DNA of 58,038 nt from Comamonadaceae bacterium (GTDB lineage Bacteria; Pseudomonadota; Gammaproteobacteria; Burkholderiales; Burkholderiaceae_C), in assembly GCA_947447355.1 (NCBI GenBank), contig CANFJF010000015.1, positions 1 through 58,038 on the forward strand, given 5' to 3'. The position numbers were made by a program, and so were the translations under genes. Of the stretch, positions 9,371-18,019 are shown piece by piece. The notes under the pieces were generated by a model that searched no databases, had not been told where the DNA came from, and saw nothing but the letters and a program-made list of their open reading frames with translations. Within the stretch, counting starts at the first letter, position 1; each line of letters starts with the position of its first letter.

Positions 9371-10516
9371 TCAGCCCTTGCGCAAAATGGTGGCATTGGC
9401 GCAGTTCAACGACTGCCCGCGCCCGGTCACGAGGCACACCTCAGCGCCCTCGACTTGCCTTGGCCCGCACTGCCCACGCATCTGCTTGACGCCTTCGACG
9501 ATGTGCAGCCAGCCTTCCATGTACGACTCAGACAAGTTGCCGCCGGCGGTGTTCACAGGCAGTTCGCCGCCCAGGCGGATGCGCCCGTTCTCGACGAACG
9601 ATCCCGCCTCGCCAACCTTGCAGAAGCCCGCGTGCTCGAACCACACCAGCACGCTGCTGGTGAAGTTGTCATAGAGCTGGCACACGTCGATGTCTTTTGG
9701 ACCGACGCCCGCCATGGCGTAAGCGTCCTCGACGGCGAGCTTCTGATGCGGCACGTACCACCAGTCTTCGCGACCCAAATTCTCGGTGACGTAGGCTTGG
9801 CCCATGCCGGAGATGCGAACCACCGGCTGCTTCAGGTCACGCGCGCGCTCGGCCGTCGTCACAATCACGCAGACCGCGCCGTCAGAGATCAGGCAGCAGT
9901 CGAACAGGCGCAGCGGCTCGACGATAAAGCGAGAGGCCTGATGGTCGTCCACCGTGATGGGTTTGCGCATGACCGCGTCTGGGTTGAGCGAGGCGTGGTA
10001 ACGACACGCCACCGCGATCTCGCCAAGCTGGCGACTCGTGGTGCCGTAAAGCGCCATGTGGCGCGATGCCGTGATCGCGCTGTTCGCGGCGGCCGATAGA
10101 AAGCCCCAGATGCCCCAAGAATCGCCCCAGCCCGCGGCCTCGTTGAAGCGCGTTCCGCCCGTGGCCGCCGTGTCGCCGAACACGCATGCCACGTAGTTGG
10201 CGAAGCCCGCGTTCACGGCCATCGCCGCTTCATGCAGGATCGCGCCCGCCGTGCCGCCGCCCATGTACTTGCTGCCTAGATACCGCGGATTGATGCCGAC
10301 AGCCTCGCCGAAGCGAAGGTAGTTGCGCGTGCCCTCGGGCGAGGTGGTGCCTGGCATGGTGAGCAGCCCGTCGATCTGATCCTTGCGCAGGCCGCAGTCG
10401 TCGAGCGCTCGCTTGAGCGCCTGGGTTGCGAGGGTGATCGGTGTCTCGCCGGGCAACCGGCCTTGCTTGGTGTAGCCCACGCCCGCAATGGCGGTCTGGT
10501 CTCTGAGGGGGTGCAT
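9371..10516 (-). CDS. Thiolase-fold lipid-transfer/acetyl-CoA acetyltransferase-like protein
   Basis: A 381-residue thiolase-superfamily protein of the SCP2-thiolase / lipid-transfer class. It starts with RDQTAIAGVGYTKQGR and has VCQLYDNFTSSVLVWFEH and GNLSESYMEGWLHIVEG. At the place of the usual nucleophilic cysteine it reads MGGGTAGAILHEA, so the classical thiolase cysteine is missing, as in Ltp2-type retro-aldolases. The start at 10516 is preferred because it begins at the family N-terminus. It leads an operon with the DUF35 gene and has a TGATCAC inverted repeat just upstream. Confidence 0.82.
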   Translation of the reverse strand: MHPLRDQTAIAGVGYTKQGRLPGETPITLATQALKRALDDCGLRKDQIDGLLTMPGTTSPEGTRNYLRFGEAVGINPRYLGSKYMGGGTAGAILHEAAMAVNAGFANYVACVFGDTAATGGTRFNEAAGWGDSWGIWGFLSAAANSAITASRHMALYGTTSRQLGEIAVACRYHASLNPDAVMRKPITVDDHQASRFIVEPLRLFDCCLISDGAVCVIVTTAERARDLKQPVVRISGMGQAYVTENLGREDWWYVPHQKLAVEDAYAMAGVGPKDIDVCQLYDNFTSSVLVWFEHAGFCKVGEAGSFVENGRIRLGGELPVNTAGGNLSESYMEGWLHIVEGVKQMRGQCGPRQVEGAEVCLVTGRGQSLNCANATILRKG

Positions 10517-10551
10517 AAGAAAACTTTCAGTCAGTTGACGGGTTGGATTGA

Positions 10552-10568
10552 TGATCACCTAGTGATCA
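10552..10568. promoter_or_regulatory. Inverted repeat, possible operator of the thiolase-DUF35 operon
   Basis: TGATCAC and GTGATCA are perfect 7-base arms separated by CTA. The centre is ~44 bases upstream of the thiolase start at 10516, where a repressor site would sit. No regulator gene is next to this operon, so its binder is unknown. Confidence 0.45.
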
Positions 10569-10687
10569 AGGCCTTGTACGCTGCACTGCGCCTATAAATC
10601 AAAAGGTCCCTGCGGGCTGATCAAGGAATATTTCTTTGACATCTGTATGGTGTCGCAGAGAGGGAACGTCAAGCTCATCGGGTGAAG

Positions 10688-11521
10688 TTAAGGATTGCAG
10701 TTATCACATTTGGATGGGTCTGCAAATGCATCGTTTGACCGAACCCGTTCTTCACGATGCGCACAATTTGTGCAAGACCAAACGTCCGCGATGGGCGCTC
10801 TCGTAGCGCCTAGACACAGCCTGCATTTCAAACCTGCAACGTGTTCTGTGATCCAAAACCCCGCCGACCTGCAAGAAGGGCAGCTCGAAGCAAGCTTTTG
10901 GGCTAAATTTTCTGCGGCACTGCGGATCATCCTTTGGCGCGTTGGATTGCAAAATGATCTGAGGTCACTTTCTACAAAAACCAGTCCATTGGGCGACAGT
11001 TTCTGAGCACGGCGAAAGGCCTCGCTGAGTGAGCGCCAGTTGGCAAGACCTTTCCATATTCGAGGGTCGTCCTCGTTGTTCGGGCGAAGCATCAAATGGT
11101 GCGAAGGGAAATTCGATTCGTCAGCAAAATCCTGCAACGAATTTACATCTGACACTAATTGCTGAGAATTTTGTGCCGCCCCCTGCGCCATGCCGACGAC
11201 TTCCAATTGCGCTTCATCATCCATTAAAACGATAACTTCTATGTTCCAGGGAATCAGGCCAGCGAATGGGTCCATTACAAAGGCCCCTTCGCTGGCAATA
11301 CCGGCGCGGCTCCTGCCGAGTGCCATCCATAAGCGGCACTTGCGGCGGGCGGCGTCAAGTTGGCTGCCCTCGCGCGGCACATCACGCCCAAAGGTGCCCA
11401 GCAAATCAGTATCAAACCCGGACACCAGCTCTAAGCGATAGTCCGTGTTCGCTTCAAAGACGGGTGCAAGAATGCTCTCTTTGCCATGCTGGGTCAAAAG
11501 CGTCATGCGTTTATAAGTCAT
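10688..11521 (-). CDS. DUF6671 family protein with C-terminal zinc ribbons
   Basis: A 277-residue protein of unknown function that I place in the DUF6671 family. The N-terminal part reads MTLLTQHGKESILAPVFEAN and later DLLGTFGRDVPREGS and GRSRAGIASEGAF, as in that family. Residues ~225-277 hold four Cys pairs (CPSC, CRLC, CTNC, CDNC), which probably bind one or two zinc ions. The gene stands between the thiolase operon and the SbtA-like gene; the SbtA-like gene, also on the minus strand, ends only 21 bases upstream, so they may share a transcript. Confidence 0.7.
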   Translation of the reverse strand: MTYKRMTLLTQHGKESILAPVFEANTDYRLELVSGFDTDLLGTFGRDVPREGSQLDAARRKCRLWMALGRSRAGIASEGAFVMDPFAGLIPWNIEVIVLMDDEAQLEVVGMAQGAAQNSQQLVSDVNSLQDFADESNFPSHHLMLRPNNEDDPRIWKGLANWRSLSEAFRRAQKLSPNGLVFVESDLRSFCNPTRQRMIRSAAENLAQKLASSCPSCRSAGFWITEHVAGLKCRLCLGATRAPIADVWSCTNCAHREERVRSNDAFADPSKCDNCNP

Positions 11522-11542
11522 TGACTTGTTGCACCTATGGGG

Positions 11543-12514
11543 TCAGCCCAACACAGCCTTGGCCGAATACAGATACAGGGGGATGCCGAACAAAATGTTC
11601 AACGGAAAGGTCACCCCCAACGACAGGCCGAAGTACAGCGAGGGGTTGGCTTCTGGAACAGCGTATCGCAGTACGGCGGGCACCACAATATAAGAAGCAC
11701 TGGCTGACAGCACCATGAGCATGGTGGCATCGGCCACGGACATCTTGAGCAGCACCGCGATCGTGAGGGCGATGGCCGCATGGACCAGCGGGCCGATAGA
11801 CGCGTAAACAATCAGAATGGGTGACGTTTTCCTGGCCTCAGAAAAGTTCCTGGCGACCATCAGCCCCATGTCGAGCAGAAAGAACGCCAGCAGCCCTTTG
11901 AATAAATCGCCGGCGAAGGGTTGCATCATGGTCTTACCCGCCTCGCCGCTGATGAAGCCTATCGCCATCGAGCCGAGCAACAGCAGATGGGCACCATCGG
12001 TAAAAGACTCATGCAGGATTTTCCCCAGCGAAATGCTGGGCGATGCGCTGCCGTTGGTTACCGGTTGCTGATGACGAATCGAATTGGCGAGTAATACCGC
12101 CATGATGATGGCGGGAGATTCCATGATGACCATGGCCACCGTCATATGCCCGCCAAATGTCAGCCCGCTGGCTTCCAGAAATTGACTCGCCGTCACAAAC
12201 GTGACGGCGCTAACAGAGCCATAAGAAGCGGCCACCGCTGCCGCATCGAATTTGGCAATGCGGGTCTTCAGGAAAGCGTATCCCAGTGCCGGGACGATGA
12301 AGGCCATGGCCAATGCGGCCACCAGGGTGAGGGCGATGGAAGCGTCCATGCCTGACTTTGCCAAAGCAAAACCTCCTTTGAGGCCCAGGGCCATCAGCAG
12401 GTACAAAGACAAAAATTTGACAATGGCTGGCGGTATGGCTAGGTTGGACTTGAGAGCACCTGCGGTGACGCCAAAGATGAAGAAAAGGATGGCTGGATCG
12501 AGAAGATTTTGCAT
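11543..12514 (-). CDS. SbtA-type sodium-dependent bicarbonate transporter
   Basis: A ~323-residue membrane protein with about ten hydrophobic segments. The N-terminus MQNLLDPAILFFIFGVTAG and FLSLYLLMALGLKGGFAL are characteristic of the SbtA (DUF897) family, which in cyanobacteria imports bicarbonate with sodium. The ATG at 12514 matches the family start; a GTG at 12532 would add six residues. It is divergent from a LysR-type gene 85 bases away, which is likely its regulator. No carboxysome or RuBisCO gene is in the window, so its role (inorganic carbon or another anion) is inferred. Confidence 0.82.
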   Translation of the reverse strand: MQNLLDPAILFFIFGVTAGALKSNLAIPPAIVKFLSLYLLMALGLKGGFALAKSGMDASIALTLVAALAMAFIVPALGYAFLKTRIAKFDAAAVAASYGSVSAVTFVTASQFLEASGLTFGGHMTVAMVIMESPAIIMAVLLANSIRHQQPVTNGSASPSISLGKILHESFTDGAHLLLLGSMAIGFISGEAGKTMMQPFAGDLFKGLLAFFLLDMGLMVARNFSEARKTSPILIVYASIGPLVHAAIALTIAVLLKMSVADATMLMVLSASASYIVVPAVLRYAVPEANPSLYFGLSLGVTFPLNILFGIPLYLYSAKAVLG

Positions 12515-12560
12515 GAGTGAGTTGGTTTTCACTTATGTTACCCAGATGTAGTCATAAGGT

Positions 12561-12572
12561 AAAATCGATTTT
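12561..12572. promoter_or_regulatory. AT-rich palindrome in the SbtA-LysR divergent promoter
   Basis: AAAATCGATTTT is a perfect 12-base palindrome in the 85-base gap between the two divergent genes. It could be part of the LysR binding region, although it does not show a clear T-N11-A interrupted palindrome. Confidence 0.35.
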
Positions 12573-12599
12573 TAAACAATTTAATATAGATAAAAATCT

Positions 12600-13484
12600 A
12601 TGAACGTAACCTTCCGTCAACTTCGGTTGATACTGGCGCTCTCTGAAACGGGTAGCGTGAGTGCGGCGGCGAGGGTGATGCATGTGACTCAGCCCACAGC
12701 GTCGATGCAGCTGAAGGAAGTGACTGGCGCTGTCGGTCTACCGCTGTACGAAGTCGTCGCCCGCAAGGTCTATATGACCGAGGTTGGCCTAGAACTGGCT
12801 CGCACTGCACGCACCATTTCAGCCGAATGGAATGGGTTCGAGCAGATGGTTGACTCCCGCAAGGGCCTTCTGCGGGGAACCTTGCGGGTTGCGGTGGTGA
12901 GTACCGCCAAGTATTTCGTTCCGCGCTTGCTCGGTAGCTTTTGCAAGCGTTACCCCGAGATTGATATTTCCTTTGAAGTCTTGAACCGGGATGGCGTTGT
13001 GAGCCGCCTGCGCAACAACCTTGACGACATCTACGTGATGTCTAAGCCGCCCGCCGACATCGATCTGGTGGATGAAACCTTCATGGCCAATCCTCTGGTC
13101 ATGATTGCCTCGACCCGCAGCCCGCTGGCAAAGCGCCAGCAGCTTGTGCTGGCTGAGCTCGCTGGCGAGCGATTTATAGTGCGTGAAAAAGGCTCCGGCA
13201 CACGCATGGCGATCGACCAATTCTTTAAAGCGGCCAAGTTCCGGCCCAATCTGCGCCTTGAACTGGGTAGCAATGAGGCCATCAAGGAGTCGGTTGCTGG
13301 GGGGCTGGGTATTTCTGTGATCTCCAGCCACGCCTTGCATGGTCATGCGAGGGAACACGGGGTCTGTGTGCTGAATGTCCAGGGCTTTCCCATCGAATCA
13401 AACTGGCATGTCGTTCACCCCAAGGGCAAGAAGCTCTCACCGATAGCCTCGGTTTTTAAATCCCACCTGCTCGCAAGTGCGTGA
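12600..13484 (+). CDS. LysR-type transcriptional regulator (CbbR/CmpR-like)
   Basis: A 294-residue LysR regulator. The winged helix-turn-helix covers residues ~1-60 (TFRQLRLILALSETGSVSAA, then VTQPTASMQLKEV), followed by a substrate-binding domain beginning GTLRVAVVSTAKYFVP. The 'TFRQLR...' start, the YFVPRLLGSF segment and the arrangement opposite a bicarbonate-type transporter resemble CbbR/CmpR regulators of carbon fixation and bicarbonate uptake. That specificity is inferred from similarity and context only. Such regulators usually activate the divergent gene and repress themselves. Confidence 0.85.
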   Translation: MNVTFRQLRLILALSETGSVSAAARVMHVTQPTASMQLKEVTGAVGLPLYEVVARKVYMTEVGLELARTARTISAEWNGFEQMVDSRKGLLRGTLRVAVVSTAKYFVPRLLGSFCKRYPEIDISFEVLNRDGVVSRLRNNLDDIYVMSKPPADIDLVDETFMANPLVMIASTRSPLAKRQQLVLAELAGERFIVREKGSGTRMAIDQFFKAAKFRPNLRLELGSNEAIKESVAGGLGISVISSHALHGHAREHGVCVLNVQGFPIESNWHVVHPKGKKLSPIASVFKSHLLASA

Positions 13485-13541
13485 GTGGCATTTGTTGAAT
13501 GTCAGGCAGCACTCATCGACGAAATTGATGGCGGTTCTCGT

Positions 13542-14357
13542 TTAGGCGGCGTCGGTATCGGCGCTGCGCTGCGCGAGCGCCGTGCGCGTAAACATCGGTG
13601 ATGCGGAACTCGCAATAGCCAGCTCCCTAGCTGCAGTTAGCAGGTCTGGGCCGAGTTTGAGCATGCGTTGCTCCGTCAGGCGACTCAGCGGCCCGGCAAT
13701 CGTGATAACGCCGATTGCGGGCTCGCCATTGCGCTGGACCGGGGCCGCCATGGCAGTCATCCCGGCAGCATACATTTCGATGATCAGGCTAAAACCGCGC
13801 TTTCGGTCGTTTTCTAAAATCTTCGTCAGTGCCTTGATGGTGGTGGGCGCCTTGGGTCCGTAATCCGCCGGTTGGCCAAAACCCTGACGGGAGACAATTT
13901 CAATGGCCCGCTCGTCGGAAAGCGTCATCAACCAGGCGTGGCCGCCTGAGCTGCAAGACAGTCGTACATCGATGCCCATGTCGGGGTCATAGCGCAGGCC
14001 GAAGCGCGCGCCTTGTGCTTTCGCGACAAAGGTTAAGCGGTCGCCATCAACAATCGCCAACCGCACCAGTTCGCCCGACACGTCAGCCAACCGGTCTATC
14101 AGCGGCTGGGCGATGTCCACGATGCCTGACTTGCTCAGGAAGCTCAGGCCCAAAGCTGCCAGTTTGGTCGTCAGCGCGTAGTCGCCGTGGTCGCGCATCT
14201 GCCTCAGGTAGCCGCACTTGACCAGCTCGGTCAACAGTCGGTGGCTGGCGCTGCGCGGCAGAGTGAGGTCGTCGGCAATGCTGACCAGCGACATGCCCTC
14301 CGGGCGGTTGGCGAGGTATTCAAGGATGGCAAAAGATCGTTCGAGTGTGCTGCTCAT
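13542..14357 (-). CDS. IclR-family transcriptional regulator of the TRAP operon
   Basis: A 271-residue IclR regulator. The N-terminal helix-turn-helix reads STLERSFAILEYLANRPEG then LTLPRSASHRLLTELVKCGY, followed by an effector-binding domain with RLSCSSGGHAWLMTL and GAPVQ-like features. The start is set at 14357 (MSSTLERS); the open frame runs 35 codons further but without family similarity. It is divergent from the TRAP operon, and the gap holds a near-ideal IclR-type operator. It therefore probably controls the uptake and use of the TRAP substrate. Confidence 0.9.
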   Translation of the reverse strand: MSSTLERSFAILEYLANRPEGMSLVSIADDLTLPRSASHRLLTELVKCGYLRQMRDHGDYALTTKLAALGLSFLSKSGIVDIAQPLIDRLADVSGELVRLAIVDGDRLTFVAKAQGARFGLRYDPDMGIDVRLSCSSGGHAWLMTLSDERAIEIVSRQGFGQPADYGPKAPTTIKALTKILENDRKRGFSLIIEMYAAGMTAMAAPVQRNGEPAIGVITIAGPLSRLTEQRMLKLGPDLLTAARELAIASSASPMFTRTALAQRSADTDAA

Positions 14358-14404
14358 ATTGGATGGTGACTTTACCTTAAAAAAATAAGTAGGAAAATTA
14401 TTCC

Positions 14405-14427
14405 AAAGTGGAATTAAATTCCACTTT
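14405..14427. promoter_or_regulatory. IclR-type operator between the regulator and the TRAP operon
   Basis: Two perfect 11-base arms, AAAGTGGAATT and AATTCCACTTT, flank a single A. The core TGGAATTAAATTCCA is very close to the published IclR consensus TGGAAATnATTTCCA. An extra TTCCA half site at 14401-14405 overlaps the left end. It lies 48 bases from the iclR-like start and 78 bases from the binding-protein start. Confidence 0.75.
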
Positions 14428-14504
14428 AAGATATGATCGAAAAAATTCGGCTTCCAGCCCACGGACCGATGACATCAAGAAAAAACTTTAAAAGGAGACA
14501 AATC

Positions 14505-15527
14505 ATGAAACTCACCGTCACCCGTCGTATCAGCACCTGCATTCTTATTTGCATCGGTCTCTCGGCTGCCAGCCAGATTGCCAATGCGCAGGACATCCAA
14601 GAGCGAACCATCAAATTTGGCCACCTGAACAACGCCGACCATCCCGTCAGTTTTGGGGTTAAACGTTTTGCCGAGTTGCTGGCAGCCAAGAGCGGTGGCA
14701 AGCTCAAGGTACAGGAATTTCCCGCATCCCAGCTGGGCAACGAGATGCAGCAGCAGTCGGCTCTGCAAGGCGGCGTGCAGGAAATGTCGGCCCCAGCCAC
14801 GACCTCGCTGGCAGGCATCGTGAAAGAGTTCGGCTTGGTCGACTTTCCTTTTGCTGTCAGCACTTTCGCGCAGGCTGACCAGTTGCTTGACGGCCCTTTC
14901 GGCCAGACGTTGATTGCTCGGCTATCGGACAAAGGTCTTGTAGCCCTTGGCTATTGGGACCTGGGTTTTCGCAATGTCACCAATAGCAAGCGCCCAATCA
15001 CAAAGCCGGAAGACCTCGAAGGCCTAAAGATTCGGGTCATTCCCAATCCAGTGTTTTTAGAGACTTTCAAGGCGTTCAAGTCGAACCCGGTGCCCATGCC
15101 TTTTGCCGAGCTGTACGGTGCCCTAGAAGCCAAGGCGGTTGACGGCCAGGAAAATCCCTATGCCGTCATCTTGTCGAACAAGTTTTTTGAAGTCCAGAAA
15201 TACCTGAGCGCCACCAACCACGTGTACGCAGCCAACATCGTGCTGGTCAGCAAGCGCTTCTGGGACCGCCTGTCGCCAGCAGAAAAGAAAATAATGAATG
15301 ACGCGGCCAACGAGACACGCGCATACCAACGCCAGGTCAGCCGCGCGGCAGCGCAAAAGGCTGTTGGCGAGTTGCAGGCCAAAGGCGTGTTGTTCAACGA
15401 AGTGGCCCCCGCCCAGCAGGCTCGCATGCGGCAGATCGCTAAGCCGGTGACCGACAAGTTCGCAGCCACCTACGACCCGGCCATCGTCAAGCTCTACAAC
15501 GACGAGCTGGCCAAGGCCCAAAAATAG
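14505..15527 (+). CDS. dctP: TRAP transporter solute-binding protein (DctP family)
   Basis: A 340-residue DctP-family periplasmic binding protein. It has a Sec signal (residues 1-28, cleavage after ANA), then RTIKFGHLNNADHPVSFG. The conserved ligand arginine region is seen in LEGLKIRVIPNPVF. The start at 14505 has an AAAGGAGA box 7 bases upstream. It is the first gene of a TRAP operon (binding protein, dehydroquinase-like enzyme, small and large permease). DctP proteins bind carboxylates; the neighbouring enzyme suggests a quinate/shikimate- or hydroxyacid-like ligand. Confidence 0.92.
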   Translation: MKLTVTRRISTCILICIGLSAASQIANAQDIQERTIKFGHLNNADHPVSFGVKRFAELLAAKSGGKLKVQEFPASQLGNEMQQQSALQGGVQEMSAPATTSLAGIVKEFGLVDFPFAVSTFAQADQLLDGPFGQTLIARLSDKGLVALGYWDLGFRNVTNSKRPITKPEDLEGLKIRVIPNPVFLETFKAFKSNPVPMPFAELYGALEAKAVDGQENPYAVILSNKFFEVQKYLSATNHVYAANIVLVSKRFWDRLSPAEKKIMNDAANETRAYQRQVSRAAAQKAVGELQAKGVLFNEVAPAQQARMRQIAKPVTDKFAATYDPAIVKLYNDELAKAQK

Positions 15528-15553
15528 ACCAACCGTCAACCGCTGGACCCGCA

Positions 15554-15994
15554 ATGAAGATTCTTGTTTTACACGGCCCCAACCTCAACTTGTTTGGACG
15601 CCGCGAGCCGCATATTTATGGCTCCACCACGCTGGCAGAGATCAACGACCAACTGGCCGCGCTGGCGCTCGAACTCGGCGTGACACTGGAAACCATACAG
15701 TCCAACCACGAGGGCGTGCTGGTGGATTTCCTGCACACGCACATCGACGCGGCGCAGGGCGCGATGGTCAACCCGGCCGGCTTGACGCAGCATGGCGTGC
15801 CACTCCACGATGCCATCAAGGCCATGCCATTCCCGGTGCTGGAAGTTCACATGTCCAACATTGCAGCACGCGAAGCGTGGCGTGTGCATTCCATCATCTC
15901 GCCTGCGGTCAAAGGCACGATTCAGGGGCTAGGGCCTCACTCGTACCTACTGGCATTGCGCGGGTTGGTCGCGCTTGCAAAAGCTGCCAGCTAG
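15554..15994 (+). CDS. Type II 3-dehydroquinate dehydratase-like enzyme within the TRAP operon
   Basis: A 146-residue protein of normal AroQ length. Conserved parts include LVLHGPNLNLFGRREPHIYG (catalytic Tyr22), QSNHEG, Asn73, EVH (His99) and Arg110. The region after Asn73 reads NPAGLTQHGVPL instead of the usual NPGAYTHTSVAL, so the active-site histidine is shifted or replaced by Gln79. The gene lies between dctP and dctQ, 26 and 12 bases away, so it belongs to the uptake operon rather than to housekeeping shikimate synthesis. It may act catabolically on 3-dehydroquinate or on a related compound. Confidence 0.8.
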   Translation: MKILVLHGPNLNLFGRREPHIYGSTTLAEINDQLAALALELGVTLETIQSNHEGVLVDFLHTHIDAAQGAMVNPAGLTQHGVPLHDAIKAMPFPVLEVHMSNIAAREAWRVHSIISPAVKGTIQGLGPHSYLLALRGLVALAKAAS

Positions 15995-16006
15995 TCTGAA
16001 GCCGGC

Positions 16007-16576
16007 ATGACAAGACTCATTGACCGGGCCTGCAAATGCCTGGAGTTCCTGATTGCGCTGGGTCTGGCGATCATGGTGGTGCTGGTGTTTGGCAATGTCG
16101 TGCTGCGTTACGGCTTCAACTCGGGCATCACGCTGTCCGAGGAGGTGTCGAGGTGGCTTTTTATCTGGTGCACCTTCTTAGGCGCCATCGTGGCACTTCG
16201 TGAGCACGGTCACCTGGGTGTGGACATGGTGGTGGGCCGCTTGCCGCGCTGGGGCAAGCAGCTTTGCCTGTTGATCGCCCACATCGTCATGCTGAGCATC
16301 GTGGTGCTTCTCTTCAAGGGCAGCCTAGAACAAGCCAAAATCAACTGGGACGTGACTGCGCCAACCACCGGAGCGTCCATGGCCATTGTCTACTCGGCCG
16401 GCATTGCTTTTGCCGTGCTGGCCATTCCCCTGCTGCTGCTTGACCTCTGGAAAATTGTCACGGGTCAGCTGTCGGACGATGAGCTGGTGATGATCCAGGA
16501 GTCGGAAGAAACCGCGCAGCTCAAACAAATCCTTGGTGACGCGGATGCGCCTGCAGCGCTGAAAGGCAAAGCATGA
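16007..16576 (+). CDS. dctQ: TRAP transporter small permease (DctQ family)
   Basis: A 189-residue protein with four hydrophobic helices and the DctQ pattern SGITLSEEVSRWLFIWCTFL followed by REHGHLGVDMVV. It partners the large permease in the inner membrane. Its stop overlaps the start of the next gene as ATGA, a sign of coupled translation. Confidence 0.92.
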   Translation: MTRLIDRACKCLEFLIALGLAIMVVLVFGNVVLRYGFNSGITLSEEVSRWLFIWCTFLGAIVALREHGHLGVDMVVGRLPRWGKQLCLLIAHIVMLSIVVLLFKGSLEQAKINWDVTAPTTGASMAIVYSAGIAFAVLAIPLLLLDLWKIVTGQLSDDELVMIQESEETAQLKQILGDADAPAALKGKA

Positions 16577-17853
16577 CCATCGCCATCTTCATAGGCTCAT
16601 TGCTGCTGGCCATGGCGCTGGGCATACCGATCGCTTTTTCCCTGTTGGCCAGCGGCGTTGCACTGATGTGGCACCTGGACCTGTTTGATTCACAAATCCT
16701 CGCGCAAAATCTGATTGGCGGCGCCGACAGCTTCCCGCTGCTGGCCGTGCCCTTTTTCATGCTGGCTGGCGAGATCATGAACGTGGGTGGCCTGTCCAAG
16801 CGTATTGTCAACCTGGCGCTAGCGCTGGTGGGCCATGTCAAGGGTGGCCTGGGGTACGTCACCATCATGGCGGGCTGCCTGCTGTCTGCACTGTCGGGTT
16901 CCGCAGTGGCCGATGCTGCAGCGTTGACGGCTCTGTTGCTCCCCATGATGGTCAAGGCCGGGCACGACAAGGCGCGCGCCGGCGGCCTGATTGCCGCAGT
17001 TGGTGTCATTGGCCCGGTCATCCCGCCCAGCATTGGCCTGGTCATTTTTGGTGTGGCTGCAAATGTGTCGATTGCCAAACTGTTCATGGCTGCCATCGTG
17101 CCCGGCCTGCTGATCGGCGGTGCGCTGTGGGTCACCTGGGCCTGGCTTGTGCGCCGTGAAGACATCGTTCCGCCGCCTCGCAAGTCATTGGCGGAAGTGG
17201 GTAAGGCGTTTCGCGAGGCCACCTGGGCGTTGGTCTTGCCGGCCATCATTCTGGTGGGCCTGCGCATGGGCGTGTTCACGCCGACCGAAGCAGCTGTGGT
17301 GGCTGCCGTCTATGCATTGCTTATTTCTACGCTGGTCTACCGCGAGCTAAAGTTCAGCCAGCTGTATGCGGTGTTTGTCAATTCTGCCAAGACCAGCGCG
17401 GTGGTGATGTTCCTGATTGCCGCCGCCATGGTCAGCGCTTGGCTCATCACAGTGGCGAATTTGCCCGGCAAGGTGGTTGAGATGCTACAGCCTTTCATGG
17501 GCAACCCGATCTTGCTGATGGCCGCCATCATGATCTTGGTCATGGTTGTCGGTACCGCGATGGACATGACACCGACTATTTTGATTCTCACGCCGATCTT
17601 GATGCCGGTGGTCAATGCCGCCGGTATTGACCCCGTTTATTTTGGCGTGATGTTCATCATCAACAACTCCATCGGTCTTGTCACGCCGCCGGTTGGCACC
17701 GTGCTCAACGTTGTTGCCGGTGTGGGGCGCATGAAGATGGACGACGTGACCCGCGGCGTCATGCCCTTCATGGCAGCCGAGTTTTTCGTCATGTTTTTGA
17801 TGGTGGTGTTCCCGTGGCTGGTCACCGTGCCGGCACGTTGGTTTAGCGCTTGA
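16573..17853 (+). CDS. dctM: TRAP transporter large permease (DctM family)
   Basis: A 426-residue protein of ordinary DctM length with about twelve membrane segments. It contains FPLLAVPFFMLAGEIMNVGG, SALSGSAVADAA, GPVIPPSIGLVIFG and NNSIGLVTPPVGTVLN, all DctM hallmarks. It forms the sodium-driven channel of the TRAP system. It is the last gene of the operon; downstream lies a 363-base gap with palindromes. Confidence 0.93.
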   Translation: MTIAIFIGSLLLAMALGIPIAFSLLASGVALMWHLDLFDSQILAQNLIGGADSFPLLAVPFFMLAGEIMNVGGLSKRIVNLALALVGHVKGGLGYVTIMAGCLLSALSGSAVADAAALTALLLPMMVKAGHDKARAGGLIAAVGVIGPVIPPSIGLVIFGVAANVSIAKLFMAAIVPGLLIGGALWVTWAWLVRREDIVPPPRKSLAEVGKAFREATWALVLPAIILVGLRMGVFTPTEAAVVAAVYALLISTLVYRELKFSQLYAVFVNSAKTSAVVMFLIAAAMVSAWLITVANLPGKVVEMLQPFMGNPILLMAAIMILVMVVGTAMDMTPTILILTPILMPVVNAAGIDPVYFGVMFIINNSIGLVTPPVGTVLNVVAGVGRMKMDDVTRGVMPFMAAEFFVMFLMVVFPWLVTVPARWFSA

Positions 17854-18019
17854 TGATTTGACTGACTTAATGTCACGCGCGTGAGGACTCTATTCAATAA
17901 CTGAGCCGATGCTGGTCATGATCATTTTGATAGGGGAGCATGCGGATGGAGTTTATCTGGATGCTACGGCACAACTGCAAGTTTGAGTTGCCGTCAAAAT
18001 TCAATTTGAGATGCTTATG

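Noticed and set aside
16521-17279. Long open frame (252 codons) on the minus strand across dctM
   Set aside because: It is antisense to a clear DctM membrane protein, has low-complexity composition rich in Ala, Met, Pro, Arg, Ser and Thr, and no family similarity; it is a shadow of high-GC coding sequence.
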